From assembly GCF_004343605.1 (NCBI RefSeq), contig NZ_POSF01000005.1:1-64000 (forward strand): a stretch of DNA of 64,000 bases, in the 5' to 3' direction. The notes under the pieces were generated by a model. The model did not search any database. It was not told where the DNA came from and saw only the letters and a program-made list of their open reading frames with translations. This stretch comes from Dehalobacter sp. 12DCB1 (GTDB lineage Bacteria > Bacillota > Desulfitobacteriia > Desulfitobacteriales > Syntrophobotulaceae). This document shows positions 6,702-15,595 of this stretch, piece after piece; positions within the stretch are counted from its first letter, which is position 1; every line of letters begins with the position of its first letter. Made by a program: the position numbers and the translations under genes.

Positions 6702-9700
6702 ATGAAGCAAAAAGGGAAACGCATTGGAATCCTCGCCCTGGTTCTCCTTTTTCTGGTGTGCGGCGTGATCTATACGGCATATCGCCTGCATCCGGAAAAC
6801 TTCGTCCGGCAGGATGAAATCATCACCCGCGGCGAGTTCGCCGCCGACCTGTCAAAAGAACTGGAGATGGATACCGGGAACGCGGAAAAAGTTCCGCCCA
6901 GTTTTTCCGACATCGACGGGCATTGGGCAGAGAGGTACATCGAGGCCCTGATCGACGCCGGCATCCTCGATTCCGCCGATTATCCTGACGGGTACTTCCG
7001 CCCCGACGATCCCATCACCCGCGCGGAGATCATCAAAATGCTCGTGCGGGTCAGCGGAAAGGACGACGAGGCAAAAAATACGCAGGGGCACAGCGGCTAT
7101 GATGACCAGGATGATATCAAAGACGGCAATAAAGGATATGTCATCGTAGGCCGCGAGGAAGATATCATTGGGGATACGGACGACGGCAAGATCCATCCCA
7201 ATGACCCGGTGACAAAGGGCGAATCCGACGATCTGATCGACAAGGTCACGCCGGAAAATTCCACACCGACGCCTCCTCCGTCTGCCCCAAGCACTCCGGA
7301 GCAGCCGGCGACACCCACTCCGACAAATCCGGCTGAGCCTACACCCACACCTACTCCGGATAATCCGGGCAATGATTCCGGGGGCGGTTCGGGAGGCGGC
7401 TCTCACAGCCATCCGAGCGCGCAGGTACAGTTTGACTTTCCCGAAACCGCCTACACCGACAGCAAAATCAAGGTCATGCCCGTGTGGAAGTATATGAGCA
7501 ACTTTACATGGACGCTGACCAAAACCGCCGTGGACGGCTCACAGCAGCCTGTGGAACTGGCGGACGCCGTCACCGGCACGCTCGGTTTGGAGGGCGGCAC
7601 GATCCAGTTTAAAGAGGACGGACAGTACACGCTGACCGCAACGGCCAAAAACGCCAGAGGAAAAGAAACCGTGCTGGCCAAACAGATCACGGTCTATCCG
7701 GTCATTGACCTGAGCTTTGAGCTTCCGGCAACGACCCATACGGACAAATCGGTTACCCTTACCCTCCCATTAGAAAAGCTCTACGGCCACGACATTGTGT
7801 GGACAGCAACTAAGGATGGGGAAACCGTTTCGCCGGCCGACATTCTGGACGGCACACTTGAAAATGGAGGCGGCACCTTTGCATTCAAAACCAAGGGGGA
7901 GTATTCGCTGACGGCTTCTATCACCGATGAAGCTGGACGCATCTTTACCCATACGGAAAATACGAAGGTCTATCCTGTGGCGGCAATCGCGTTTTCTCTT
8001 CCCGCCGCTGCTCACACCGATACGACTCTTGAGGTCGTCACGGCTCTGACCGAAGCCGATGGGCTGACCGTCGACTGGAGCCTGATCAAAAACGGCGAGG
8101 CGGCTGCTCTTACGGACGCTGTCGAGGGCACGCTGGAAAATCAGGGCGGGAAGATCCGGTTCCTGGATAAGGGCGTGTATACGCTCACCGGTACATTAAC
8201 CGATGAAACCGGCAGCGCCTTTGAAGCCTCTCAGACCGTCACCGTCTATCCGATAGGCTCCATCGGCTTCTACGCACCTGAAATCACCCACACCGATAAA
8301 ATAATCCAGGTGAAAACCAGCTTTGAAAACCTTGGCGACGCTGCCATTCAGTGGTCGCTCACCGAAGACGGAGAAGCCGTCGCCCTTTCCGACGCTGTTC
8401 AAGGCGAGCTGACAAATCAGGGTGGCAACATCCGTTTCCTTGAAAAAGGCGAATATGTCCTGAAAGCGGCCTTCACCGACCCCGCGGATAGAACCTATAG
8501 TTACACCGCGCCGGTCAAGGTGTATCCGGTTCCAAGTATCTCATATACGCTGCCGGAAACCGCCTACACCGACACCACTGTCACCGTGGCTCCGGAAACC
8601 TCGGAGCTGGACGGCCTTACGGTGGAGTGGATGTTGGAAAACGGCTTCGGGTTTCAGGATCTTGGGACATATATCGAGGGCACGCTGGACAACAGCGGCG
8701 GCGCTATTCGCTTCAAACATGCCGGCACCTATGAACTGATCGCCCGAATCACCGATGAAACAGGGCGGGTATTCCTGTTCGAGAATGGCGGGAAAATCGA
8801 AGTCCTGCCGGTACTGAATATCTCCTTTGAACTTCCCGAAGCGACCCACACCGACCGAACCATCAACCTGCGGACCCGCGGCAATAATAACGTGCTGCCG
8901 GTGAACTGGAGTCTCACGAAGGACGGAGAACCCGTCAGTCTTGCCGACGCTGTCGAGGGAAACCTCAACGCCTTCGGCGGAGATATCCGCTTTAAGGATG
9001 CCGGAGATTACACCCTTACCGCCGCCATGAGCGACGCGTTGGGCAGGGTATTCTCTTACTCGGCGTCGACCACGGTCTGCCCGATCCCGGTAGTAGCACT
9101 CAGTACGCCGCAGGTCTGGTATGCAGGTGAATCCGGAACGGTCGGCGTCAGCGGCACGGATCTGGAAAACCTCGCCGCGGACTGGACAGTCGTGACTGAT
9201 GACAGAGGCGCTGAACCGTATTCAAATTACGCATCCGGCGTCCTTACAGAATCGGGCGGTACAATTACCTTCCCGGTAAAAGGACAGTACGCGCTGATTT
9301 TGACCATGACGGACCCCACCGGCCGCACCTTTACCGAGAGCCGGAGCTTTACAATATCACCCATCCCGACCATGAGCATCAACATCCCACCGCTGACCTA
9401 CAGCGGAGAACCTATGGCAGTCACCGCCTATGGCAATGAACTTGACGGAGCGAGCTTCAATTGGCTTATCTCTGTCGATGGCGGCCAGCCCAAGCCCTAT
9501 TCCCAATATGCCACGGGCACTTTAGGCGCGGGCGGCGGCTCACTGGCAATCGGCACGGACAGAACCATTGCAGTGAAGCTGTTTGCCGAAGTGACGGATG
9601 TAAACGGCAGAAAATTCACCTTTGAATCCAATGCCGCGACGGTCAAACCGATTGCTCAATTCCCATTCAGTGTGCCATCCTCCGCTCACATCGGCTCCGG

Positions 9701-10733
9701 CTTTAACGTATCCCTGCCGGCCGTGTCCGGACTGGAGGGCCGAAACCTCACATGGTCGCTGACCAAAGGCGGAAGCCCGGCATCCTATACAGGAAGTCTC
9801 TCAAACAGCGGCGGCAGCATTGCCGTCAACGCAATCGGCAACTATGTCCTGACCGCCAGCACGACCGACAGCGCCGGCCGGACGTTCACCTATTCGCAAA
9901 GCTTCACCATCACCAACAATGCGCCGTATAAGCCTACCGGAAGCGCGTCGGTCACAAGAACGGCCCAAAACGGCAAACTCCTGGTGAATCTCACGGCCTA
10001 TGCCTCAGACCCAGATGGCGATACCGTCACTCTGGAATACTCCGGCAACACTGCGGACAGCTACTATACCGTGGGTACCCATACGGTGTATGTCAGAGCA
10101 AAAGACGCATGGGGGCTATATTCCGACTGGGCGGATATCACCTTTACGGTGACAAATTCCGCTCCCACAACGCCGGTGATCACCCGCACCCCGAACGGAA
10201 ACAGCATCGCCCCCGGCGTTCCGATTACCATCACTGCCGCAAGCACCGACTCTGACGGCGACGCTGTCAGCTACATTTGGGAAGGTCGGCCGGCTCAAAC
10301 AAGCAGCGCTTATCCCCTCGGAAAAAACGTGGTTCGCGTGAAGGCTATCGATGCCACTGGCGCCGAATCTTCCTGGGCAGCCGTTATTTTCTTCGTATCC
10401 GATCCAACCCACGGCGGCGGCATGACGCTCACCGGACCGGAATCTGTCATCCTGGAGCAGGGGATCGCCGGGGCGACCATCATCAATTACACCTTCACAG
10501 TGCCCCCTGTTTCCGGCCACAGCGGTCAGGACTTCGGACGTGTGCGTGGTTACAACGTGCTAACGGGCCAGTGGGATCAGCTGGATTACGGCACTACCAC
10601 AAACGGCATCACCTTCAGCCGATCCTTACCACCGGGTGTGTATTCGCAATTGGAAATGTACTACTATACCAACCATGATTGCATGTATAACAAGAGCAAT
10701 ATCACCTACAGCGTGGAGTTCTATTTCGAGTAA
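6702..10733 (+). CDS. Large SLH-domain surface protein with tandem Ig-like repeats
   Basis: The 1343-aa exported protein has an N-terminal membrane or signal segment (residues about 6-25). SLH-type segments follow at about 36-175 (FSDIDGHWAERYIEAL, YFRPDDPITRAEIIKML and two weaker copies), which normally bind cell-wall polymer. A Pro/Thr linker (about 185-235) leads to nine degenerate repeats of about 85-90 residues, each beginning like FELPATTHTD and ending YTLTA..TVYP. Two PKD/cadherin-like modules with DPDGD and DSDGD calcium-type motifs and a C-terminal beta domain complete it. It has its own ribosome binding site and terminators on both sides. A role as adhesin or mating-pair stabiliser on the donor surface is inference. 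Confidence 0.85.
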   Translation: MKQKGKRIGILALVLLFLVCGVIYTAYRLHPENFVRQDEIITRGEFAADLSKELEMDTGNAEKVPPSFSDIDGHWAERYIEALIDAGILDSADYPDGYFRPDDPITRAEIIKMLVRVSGKDDEAKNTQGHSGYDDQDDIKDGNKGYVIVGREEDIIGDTDDGKIHPNDPVTKGESDDLIDKVTPENSTPTPPPSAPSTPEQPATPTPTNPAEPTPTPTPDNPGNDSGGGSGGGSHSHPSAQVQFDFPETAYTDSKIKVMPVWKYMSNFTWTLTKTAVDGSQQPVELADAVTGTLGLEGGTIQFKEDGQYTLTATAKNARGKETVLAKQITVYPVIDLSFELPATTHTDKSVTLTLPLEKLYGHDIVWTATKDGETVSPADILDGTLENGGGTFAFKTKGEYSLTASITDEAGRIFTHTENTKVYPVAAIAFSLPAAAHTDTTLEVVTALTEADGLTVDWSLIKNGEAAALTDAVEGTLENQGGKIRFLDKGVYTLTGTLTDETGSAFEASQTVTVYPIGSIGFYAPEITHTDKIIQVKTSFENLGDAAIQWSLTEDGEAVALSDAVQGELTNQGGNIRFLEKGEYVLKAAFTDPADRTYSYTAPVKVYPVPSISYTLPETAYTDTTVTVAPETSELDGLTVEWMLENGFGFQDLGTYIEGTLDNSGGAIRFKHAGTYELIARITDETGRVFLFENGGKIEVLPVLNISFELPEATHTDRTINLRTRGNNNVLPVNWSLTKDGEPVSLADAVEGNLNAFGGDIRFKDAGDYTLTAAMSDALGRVFSYSASTTVCPIPVVALSTPQVWYAGESGTVGVSGTDLENLAADWTVVTDDRGAEPYSNYASGVLTESGGTITFPVKGQYALILTMTDPTGRTFTESRSFTISPIPTMSINIPPLTYSGEPMAVTAYGNELDGASFNWLISVDGGQPKPYSQYATGTLGAGGGSLAIGTDRTIAVKLFAEVTDVNGRKFTFESNAATVKPIAQFPFSVPSSAHIGSGFNVSLPAVSGLEGRNLTWSLTKGGSPASYTGSLSNSGGSIAVNAIGNYVLTASTTDSAGRTFTYSQSFTITNNAPYKPTGSASVTRTAQNGKLLVNLTAYASDPDGDTVTLEYSGNTADSYYTVGTHTVYVRAKDAWGLYSDWADITFTVTNSAPTTPVITRTPNGNSIAPGVPITITAASTDSDGDAVSYIWEGRPAQTSSAYPLGKNVVRVKAIDATGAESSWAAVIFFVSDPTHGGGMTLTGPESVILEQGIAGATIINYTFTVPPVSGHSGQDFGRVRGYNVLTGQWDQLDYGTTTNGITFSRSLPPGVYSQLEMYYYTNHDCMYNKSNITYSVEFYFE

Positions 10734-10767
10734 CTCGACTCAGCTTCGCGCTTCTGAAAGAGATCAA

Positions 10768-10804
10768 TCCCTGCGTTCTTCACTGAACGCAGGGAAATCT
10801 TTTT
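10768..10804 (+). terminator. rho-independent terminator
   Basis: TCCCTGCGTTC pairs with GAACGCAGGGA, followed by a T-rich run, ending the SLH protein gene. Confidence 0.9.
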
Positions 10805-10820
10805 GAAAGGAAGAAAATGA

Positions 10821-11423
10821 ATGCTTAAGCTTCACCTTACCCGCGCCGACGATTATGAGGGCGTCTACCTGCAACTCCCGCCAACTCCGGCTGAAATCGG
10901 CGAGGTGTGGTCCTGGCTGGATGAAATTAGCACCGATGTGTCCTCCACCCGAATCGTCGGCGCGATCAGCGATGTCAGGAATATCGGCCGCTACCTGAAA
11001 AACGCGGACGTGAACGCCCCCGGACAGATGAAAAAGCTGAACCGTATCGCGGAGATTACCGACACGCTGGACCGTGACGGGTGTCGGCTGTTTGAGGGCG
11101 CGCTGGATGCCGAGTCCGTTAACGGCCTGGACGATGTGATCACCATTGGAGAACGGCTGGAGCAGTACCTGTACATTCCCCACGTTACCACAGACCGGGA
11201 ACTTGGCATTTTCCTCGTCAATTCCGGCGTGATGCCCTTTGACGAGAATGTTCAGCCGTATCTGGATTACGCCCGGGTCGGCATTGAATATTACGCCAAT
11301 CACGGCGGCGCTTACACGGCCGGAGGCTATGTACTCAGGCGGGACAGCGCGGAGCAGGCTCTGCAGGATATCGTCGATGCCCGGATTAACCGGCAGGAGC
11401 TTGGTGGTATGGAAATGGGATAA
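10821..11423 (+). CDS. Short ArdA-like protein
   Basis: The 200-aa soluble protein opens YEGVYLQLPPTPAEIGEVWSW split over its first domain and continues with QMKKLNRIAEITDTLDRDGCRLFEGAL and ELGIFLVNSGVMPF, the repeated layout of Firmicutes ArdA-like antirestriction proteins (helix pair followed by an 'inhibited region' strand). It is about half the length of its neighbour at 5413. It ends ELGGMEMG, the shared tail. The gene stands between two terminators and may be its own unit. Confidence 0.72.
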   Translation: MLKLHLTRADDYEGVYLQLPPTPAEIGEVWSWLDEISTDVSSTRIVGAISDVRNIGRYLKNADVNAPGQMKKLNRIAEITDTLDRDGCRLFEGALDAESVNGLDDVITIGERLEQYLYIPHVTTDRELGIFLVNSGVMPFDENVQPYLDYARVGIEYYANHGGAYTAGGYVLRRDSAEQALQDIVDARINRQELGGMEMG

Positions 11424-11428
11424 GCTCG

Positions 11429-11460
11429 GCCTGCCTTTCGCCGAGGGGCAGGTCTTTTCG
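11429..11460 (+). terminator. Probable terminator hairpin
   Basis: CCTGCC and GGCAGG form a stem followed by CTTTTC just after the short ArdA-like gene. Confidence 0.6.
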
Positions 11461-11487
11461 ATTCATATAGAACGCATGAGGTGAAAC

Positions 11488-12099
11488 GTGGAAACGGATT
11501 TGACAAAACGGATTAAGGCTCTGACCCATTATTACCGGCCAAAGCTGAATACTGAAAAGAGAACCATTCGGTGGGCAGATGAAGTGTGGACTCCCACGGG
11601 AATAGTGGACAGCATCCGGTTTGAGGACTATTACGCAGATGAGGAATACCTCTGCAGGCTTCTGGACGCGGCACGGTTTTCCGAGACAGATCAACGCACG
11701 ACCGCGTACATGCACCAACCCGGAAAGTGCTTCCGCAACGGCGGTACGGATAAAAATGATCAGAAATGCCACGGTTGCGTATTACGATGCCATAACTGGA
11801 AGGTGGGCATGATGGTCACCTGCTTCGAGGTCAAAATTACCTACTCCGATTTCAAAGGTGTAAACGGCCACAACTTCCACGGAAATGAAAACTACTACTG
11901 CGTACCGAAGTCCCTTGCACCCAAAATCGCCGACGAGATACCAGCCGACATCGGAATCTTGGCGTATTTCGAGGGCGACCGCCAGTTTGGTCTCAGGCAG
12001 TTCAAACCGTCAGGATGGCGCGATGTAACCGACGGGACCAAAGTACATCTGATTTATAACGCGATGAAAAAATGGTGCGACGGTGCGGTCTTTGTTTAA
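11488..12099 (+). CDS. Putative PD-(D/E)XK (MmcB-like) nuclease-fold protein with Cys cluster
   Basis: The 203-aa product starts at GTG 11488. Residues about 75-96 hold four Cys (KCFRNGGTDKNDQKC, then CVLRC), a possible zinc site. Around residue 108 comes VTCFEVKITYSDFKG, followed by FHGNENYYCVPKSL and IPADIGILAYF. The E-x-K pair, the S-D-F and the 'xYxVP' strand resemble MmcB/VRR-type endonuclease-fold proteins. It has no Met-rich tail, unlike most neighbours. A function in processing recipient or element DNA is inference; it could be a catalytically dead relative. Confidence 0.55.
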   Translation: METDLTKRIKALTHYYRPKLNTEKRTIRWADEVWTPTGIVDSIRFEDYYADEEYLCRLLDAARFSETDQRTTAYMHQPGKCFRNGGTDKNDQKCHGCVLRCHNWKVGMMVTCFEVKITYSDFKGVNGHNFHGNENYYCVPKSLAPKIADEIPADIGILAYFEGDRQFGLRQFKPSGWRDVTDGTKVHLIYNAMKKWCDGAVFV

Positions 12100-12211
12100 G
12101 CTCCCCTGTGCAATTACAAGCCGGGTACTGGTATAAATTTATGGTATAGCTATTCCGGTCTCTTCGTGGTATCTTGTGTACTTGACAAATTTGGAAAGGA
12201 GATAATGTCCC

Positions 12212-13372
12212 ATGAGCGTAAATGCCAGAGAAGAACAATATGAGCATGTGGAGCTGTTCGGAAAGCCCGCGCTTTTCACCAATTCCCGCATTGACCGGGA
12301 TACGGTACCAAAAGGCTTTTATTGTTACGACCTCCGAGGCTCGGATTATGATCCCGGCAGACCGGTAACGGTTGAAAGCCATGTCGCCATTAACCATGCC
12401 GGAGCCATTCTCACACCGGAGCCGGTCACCATTCCCAAGGAAGGCTTCCGCCGACTGCGCGGAAAGCTGAATTTTCTTGGCGAATGCCTGACCTTGCCGG
12501 ACTTCTGTGAGGAACATGGCCTTGACCTCGCACCTGATAACCGCAAATTCATCCTGCGCCCCGCCTCTCCCGATGAGGCGGGGCTTTTCTATTCCCAAGA
12601 CAAGAAGGACGCGGAGATTGGCACGGTCGGGCATCTGCGGGCGGACTTCGGCCACGGAGGTAATGAGTTCTGGCATACCTGGTGGCCGCACAACGGTGAT
12701 GAGCTGAACACGCCGGAATTCAAAGTGGAGCTTCAGGAATTTGTGGATGAGCTGCGCAAAAGCGGTCCGCTGAGAAGCCTCTCGTCTATGTCCGGATACT
12801 GCTGCGACCACAACGCCGGCAAACTGGATGACGGCTCAAGCGGCGGCTACGGGTATATCGCAGAGAGCGAAAACTATCGCTACTGTCTGCGCTGTACGCC
12901 GATTCAGGGCGACTATAACGCCTATCTATATATTTACGACAAACGGCAGCAGGAACTGAGAATGAAGAACGAGGCTCCAAAGCAGGATTATGGACTCACG
13001 GCGGCCGGAAAGCAGCAACTCCAAAACGCCGCGGACGGCACGTTGCCACACAGCTATAGCTGGTTTGTGTTTCAGGATTATAACTTGCCCGACGAAAAAC
13101 TCACGGGCGACCTCACGCTGTCGGAAGCCATCCGACTGTATAACGAAACGGACAGCGGCAACAAGCGGCTGGGCGTGACCAAAGATGAGATTGCCACCGT
13201 GGACTTTGTCATCACGCTGGATGGAAAGCAGCAATTCACGGACGATTACACACACCTTGCCAGTTTTTCCAGCGACGCGGCAATTGCCGAGGCGGTTGAA
13301 ACGCTGAGACATGAAATTGCGGAACAGACGCCTGATCAGGGCATGACGATGGGAGGCATGCAGCTTGGATAA
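12212..13372 (+). CDS. LPD28-domain protein with C-terminal Met-rich tail
   Basis: The 386-aa soluble protein has an N-terminal region of about 110 residues (ELFGKPALFTNSRIDRDTVP, then YCYDLRGSD and VAINHAGAIL) that fits LPD28, one of the 'large polyvalent protein' domains of phages and ICEs. The middle (HTWWPHNGDELNTPEF) and C-terminal parts (LTLSEAIRLYNETDSGNKRLGV) look like further small LPD-type modules. It ends QGMTMGGMQLG. A good AAAGGAG site lies before ATG 12212. Such proteins are thought to help the element establish in a new host; the biochemical role is unknown. Confidence 0.7.
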   Translation: MSVNAREEQYEHVELFGKPALFTNSRIDRDTVPKGFYCYDLRGSDYDPGRPVTVESHVAINHAGAILTPEPVTIPKEGFRRLRGKLNFLGECLTLPDFCEEHGLDLAPDNRKFILRPASPDEAGLFYSQDKKDAEIGTVGHLRADFGHGGNEFWHTWWPHNGDELNTPEFKVELQEFVDELRKSGPLRSLSSMSGYCCDHNAGKLDDGSSGGYGYIAESENYRYCLRCTPIQGDYNAYLYIYDKRQQELRMKNEAPKQDYGLTAAGKQQLQNAADGTLPHSYSWFVFQDYNLPDEKLTGDLTLSEAIRLYNETDSGNKRLGVTKDEIATVDFVITLDGKQQFTDDYTHLASFSSDAAIAEAVETLRHEIAEQTPDQGMTMGGMQLG

Positions 13373-13481
13373 GCTGATGGAACTGGAATTTGGCTGCTCC
13401 GGTTCATTGGAAACCAGCGCGTACATGGCTTTCAGGATGGCCAGATGCTGTAAAGCAGGAGGAAACGATGAATACAATTGA
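13365..13481 (+). CDS. Possible 38-aa coupled ORF
   Basis: A TTG start at 13365 lies 8 nt after the GGGAGG that also encodes the tail of the previous protein. It gives a 38-residue peptide (MDKLMELEFGCSGSLETSAY at the start, ending NDEYN) whose end overlaps the start of the next gene. It looks protein-like and fills an otherwise empty 95-nt gap, but no homology is known to me. Confidence 0.4.
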   Translation: MDKLMELEFGCSGSLETSAYMAFRMARCCKAGGNDEYN

Positions 13482-14868
13482 TTTCGATATTTGGGAACCC
13501 AATCCCGAAAAACCGGGCACCGTCCGGCGTGTCGGCCAGCGCACGGCGCAGGAGGTTTTTGCAGAGCTTCAGCACCGGCTTGAAAGCACCGGCTATCTGC
13601 CAGACGAATACTTTTTGATGGACGGCGAATGGAGAAACGGCAAGGAAATACCCGAAGACGCCAATTTTTTCTGTACCGTTGACTACGGCGGCAGCGAGGG
13701 CGTCTATCTGGATATTTATTTCAAATGGTACGATCAACAGCAGGAAAAACAGATAACAAAGAGCTTTGCTACCGGCAAAACCCTTGGGGATACCGGCAGC
13801 GACCTTGACCGCATGTACCTCATCGCTTCCGCTGTTACAAAGGCGTTCAACGGTGACGGCGGCACCTATGCCCGATATATCCGGCTTGGAGAAGCGAAAA
13901 GTCCCAACGGCATGGTCATGCACCTGAACCGGGAGGAACAGCGGTTGTTGATTGATAGCCTTGTAGAACACCGCAGCAAACTGCAGCAGGAATTCGTCGG
14001 TGTGGAACAGCTTCTGCGCCGTGTGACAGGCAGCATTACCGAGTTTGTCAACGAGGTTGGCGAACGTCCGCTGAAAATCAGCGACTATGACATGGCGATG
14101 CTGGCCATTGAAGACGGTAACCTGCCGGCATTTCAGACGGTGTACCCAAAAGTGCCGGATAAAGCCGCCGATTTGCTGCTCCTTGCGGCAGGCAGGCCGG
14201 GCGCGGTCGGCAGAAAGATGACGATGCTTCTGCTCACCGATGCAAAAGAGCTGACCGGTGGGCAATACCTCAAAGCGAGCAAACGCGCCGTCGATACAGG
14301 TGAAGTTGAAAAGGTGCGGCTGTTTTACGAACAGGCCGAACACTGCGTCGCCGATCTCCCCAAGACGTATTATGGCGATGTGATCATCTATTCCTATGGC
14401 GAAAAAAATTATATCGCCAAGGCACTGCTGAAGCAGGCTACCCCCGAGCAAATCGGCGGCGCCTCCCCCCGGCTGCTCCATCAGGTAGCCTTGCGGGACG
14501 ATTATATAACGGCCTCGGAGCTGGTGAAGAAAGGAATTCACGCAGATGAGGCCGCTGCCGATGTGATTCGCGCCTTCCAACGGAGTCCCTGGGCGGTCAC
14601 GCATCTGCTGGAGCAGGGCATGGAAATTGAAGCCCATAATTACGGGGCGCTCCACGCCTGTATTAACACCGGCAACACAGAAGCGGCACAAATGCTTCTG
14701 GAGCGCGGCATGGACTTCGGTCATTATATCGAGTGGACTAACAGCCAGAATCGTCCCATCCAAAACAATGAGGCGTTTGACGCAGTGCATGAGCACTGGA
14801 AACAAAATATGGACAGCCCTGATTCAGAACAGCAGCAGTCAGGAATCCAACAGATAGGAGGCATGTAG
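13468..14868 (+). CDS. Ankyrin-like ICE accessory protein with GGM tail
   Basis: I chose ATG 13468 (ribosome binding site AGGAGG, 5 nt away), giving 466 aa. The N-terminal 110 residues form a small domain (RVGQRTAQEVFAELQHRLES, DYGGSEGVYLDIYF) seen in ICE polyvalent proteins. The C-terminal third shows ankyrin-like repeats (ALHACINTGNTEAAQMLLERG; earlier copies around LLHQVALRDDYITASELVKKG). It ends QQSGIQQIGGM. Ankyrin repeats imply protein binding; the partner is unknown. The genes from here to 18651 form one tight run with overlaps or very short gaps. Confidence 0.68.
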   Translation: MNTIDFDIWEPNPEKPGTVRRVGQRTAQEVFAELQHRLESTGYLPDEYFLMDGEWRNGKEIPEDANFFCTVDYGGSEGVYLDIYFKWYDQQQEKQITKSFATGKTLGDTGSDLDRMYLIASAVTKAFNGDGGTYARYIRLGEAKSPNGMVMHLNREEQRLLIDSLVEHRSKLQQEFVGVEQLLRRVTGSITEFVNEVGERPLKISDYDMAMLAIEDGNLPAFQTVYPKVPDKAADLLLLAAGRPGAVGRKMTMLLLTDAKELTGGQYLKASKRAVDTGEVEKVRLFYEQAEHCVADLPKTYYGDVIIYSYGEKNYIAKALLKQATPEQIGGASPRLLHQVALRDDYITASELVKKGIHADEAAADVIRAFQRSPWAVTHLLEQGMEIEAHNYGALHACINTGNTEAAQMLLERGMDFGHYIEWTNSQNRPIQNNEAFDAVHEHWKQNMDSPDSEQQQSGIQQIGGM

Positions 14869-14869
14869 C

Positions 14870-15595
14870 ATGAACCAGCATCTAAAATGGGCGGAATTTA
14901 TGCGGGAGCAGTACCCGCCCGGTACCCGCATCCGGCTCACCGAGATGAAAGACCCCTATGCCCCTGTGCCCCCCGGCACCGAGGGAACCCTCGACCATAT
15001 CGACGATGCGTGCCAGATTCATATGAATTGGGATAACGGACGCACCCTCGCCCTCATCCCCGGCCTGGACCGCTTCTCGGTCATTCCGCAGCCGCTTCAA
15101 ACGCTCAAGTTGTATATGCCGCTCACCGTTACGGCCTACGAGCGCAACAGATGGGGCGATCTGGAAAATGAGGCCGTCGAGCTTGACCGTTATGACGTTC
15201 TTGCGCATAAGGACAGCATTCTCGCCGCCATTGTTAAAGAGCGAATGCCGGATGAAGCTGAGCGCGGGCTCATGAAATATTACCATGAGGATGACAGCGT
15301 ATGCCGCAAAGTACAGTCCTTTGTTTTCACGGTGGAACAGGTTCAGAATAAGCTGATGGGCGTGGCCGAGTGCCGGGTTCAGAGCAAACTGACCGATCAG
15401 GAGCTGGAGCAGCTTAAGGAATATATTTCCGGGCAGGCATCTGACGGCTTTGGAGAGGGTTTTGAGCAGAGGGGCATTAAAACCACGGACGGCGAGATCA
15501 ATGTCAGTCTCTGGAGCAGCGATAAAAGCTGGAGCATCAGGACAAAGGATGAACTGGAGCAGAGCCAGCAGATGGGAGGGATGACGCTTGAATAA
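14870..15595 (+). CDS. DUF4314-domain protein
   Basis: The 241-aa soluble protein starts with a DUF4314 domain (residues about 14-68: YPPGTRIRLTEMKDPYAPVP, then GTEGTLDHIDDACQIHMNWD), a small SH3-like beta fold common in Clostridial ICE proteins. The rest holds KLYMPLTVTAYERN and a C-terminal helix-rich part. It ends QQMGGMTLE. The ATGGGAGGG of the tail doubles as ribosome binding site for the next gene, whose TTG start overlaps this stop. Confidence 0.78.
   Translation: MNQHLKWAEFMREQYPPGTRIRLTEMKDPYAPVPPGTEGTLDHIDDACQIHMNWDNGRTLALIPGLDRFSVIPQPLQTLKLYMPLTVTAYERNRWGDLENEAVELDRYDVLAHKDSILAAIVKERMPDEAERGLMKYYHEDDSVCRKVQSFVFTVEQVQNKLMGVAECRVQSKLTDQELEQLKEYISGQASDGFGEGFEQRGIKTTDGEINVSLWSSDKSWSIRTKDELEQSQQMGGMTLE

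Noticed and set aside
12183-12188. TTGACA as -35 of a promoter for the LPD28 gene
   Set aside because: A -10 at 17 nt would fall at the start codon, leaving no room for a leader.
13432-14805. Long minus-strand open frame (457 codons)
   Set aside because: It lies wholly opposite the ankyrin-like gene, has no ribosome binding site or known motif, and such mirror frames are common in this GC-rich coding style.
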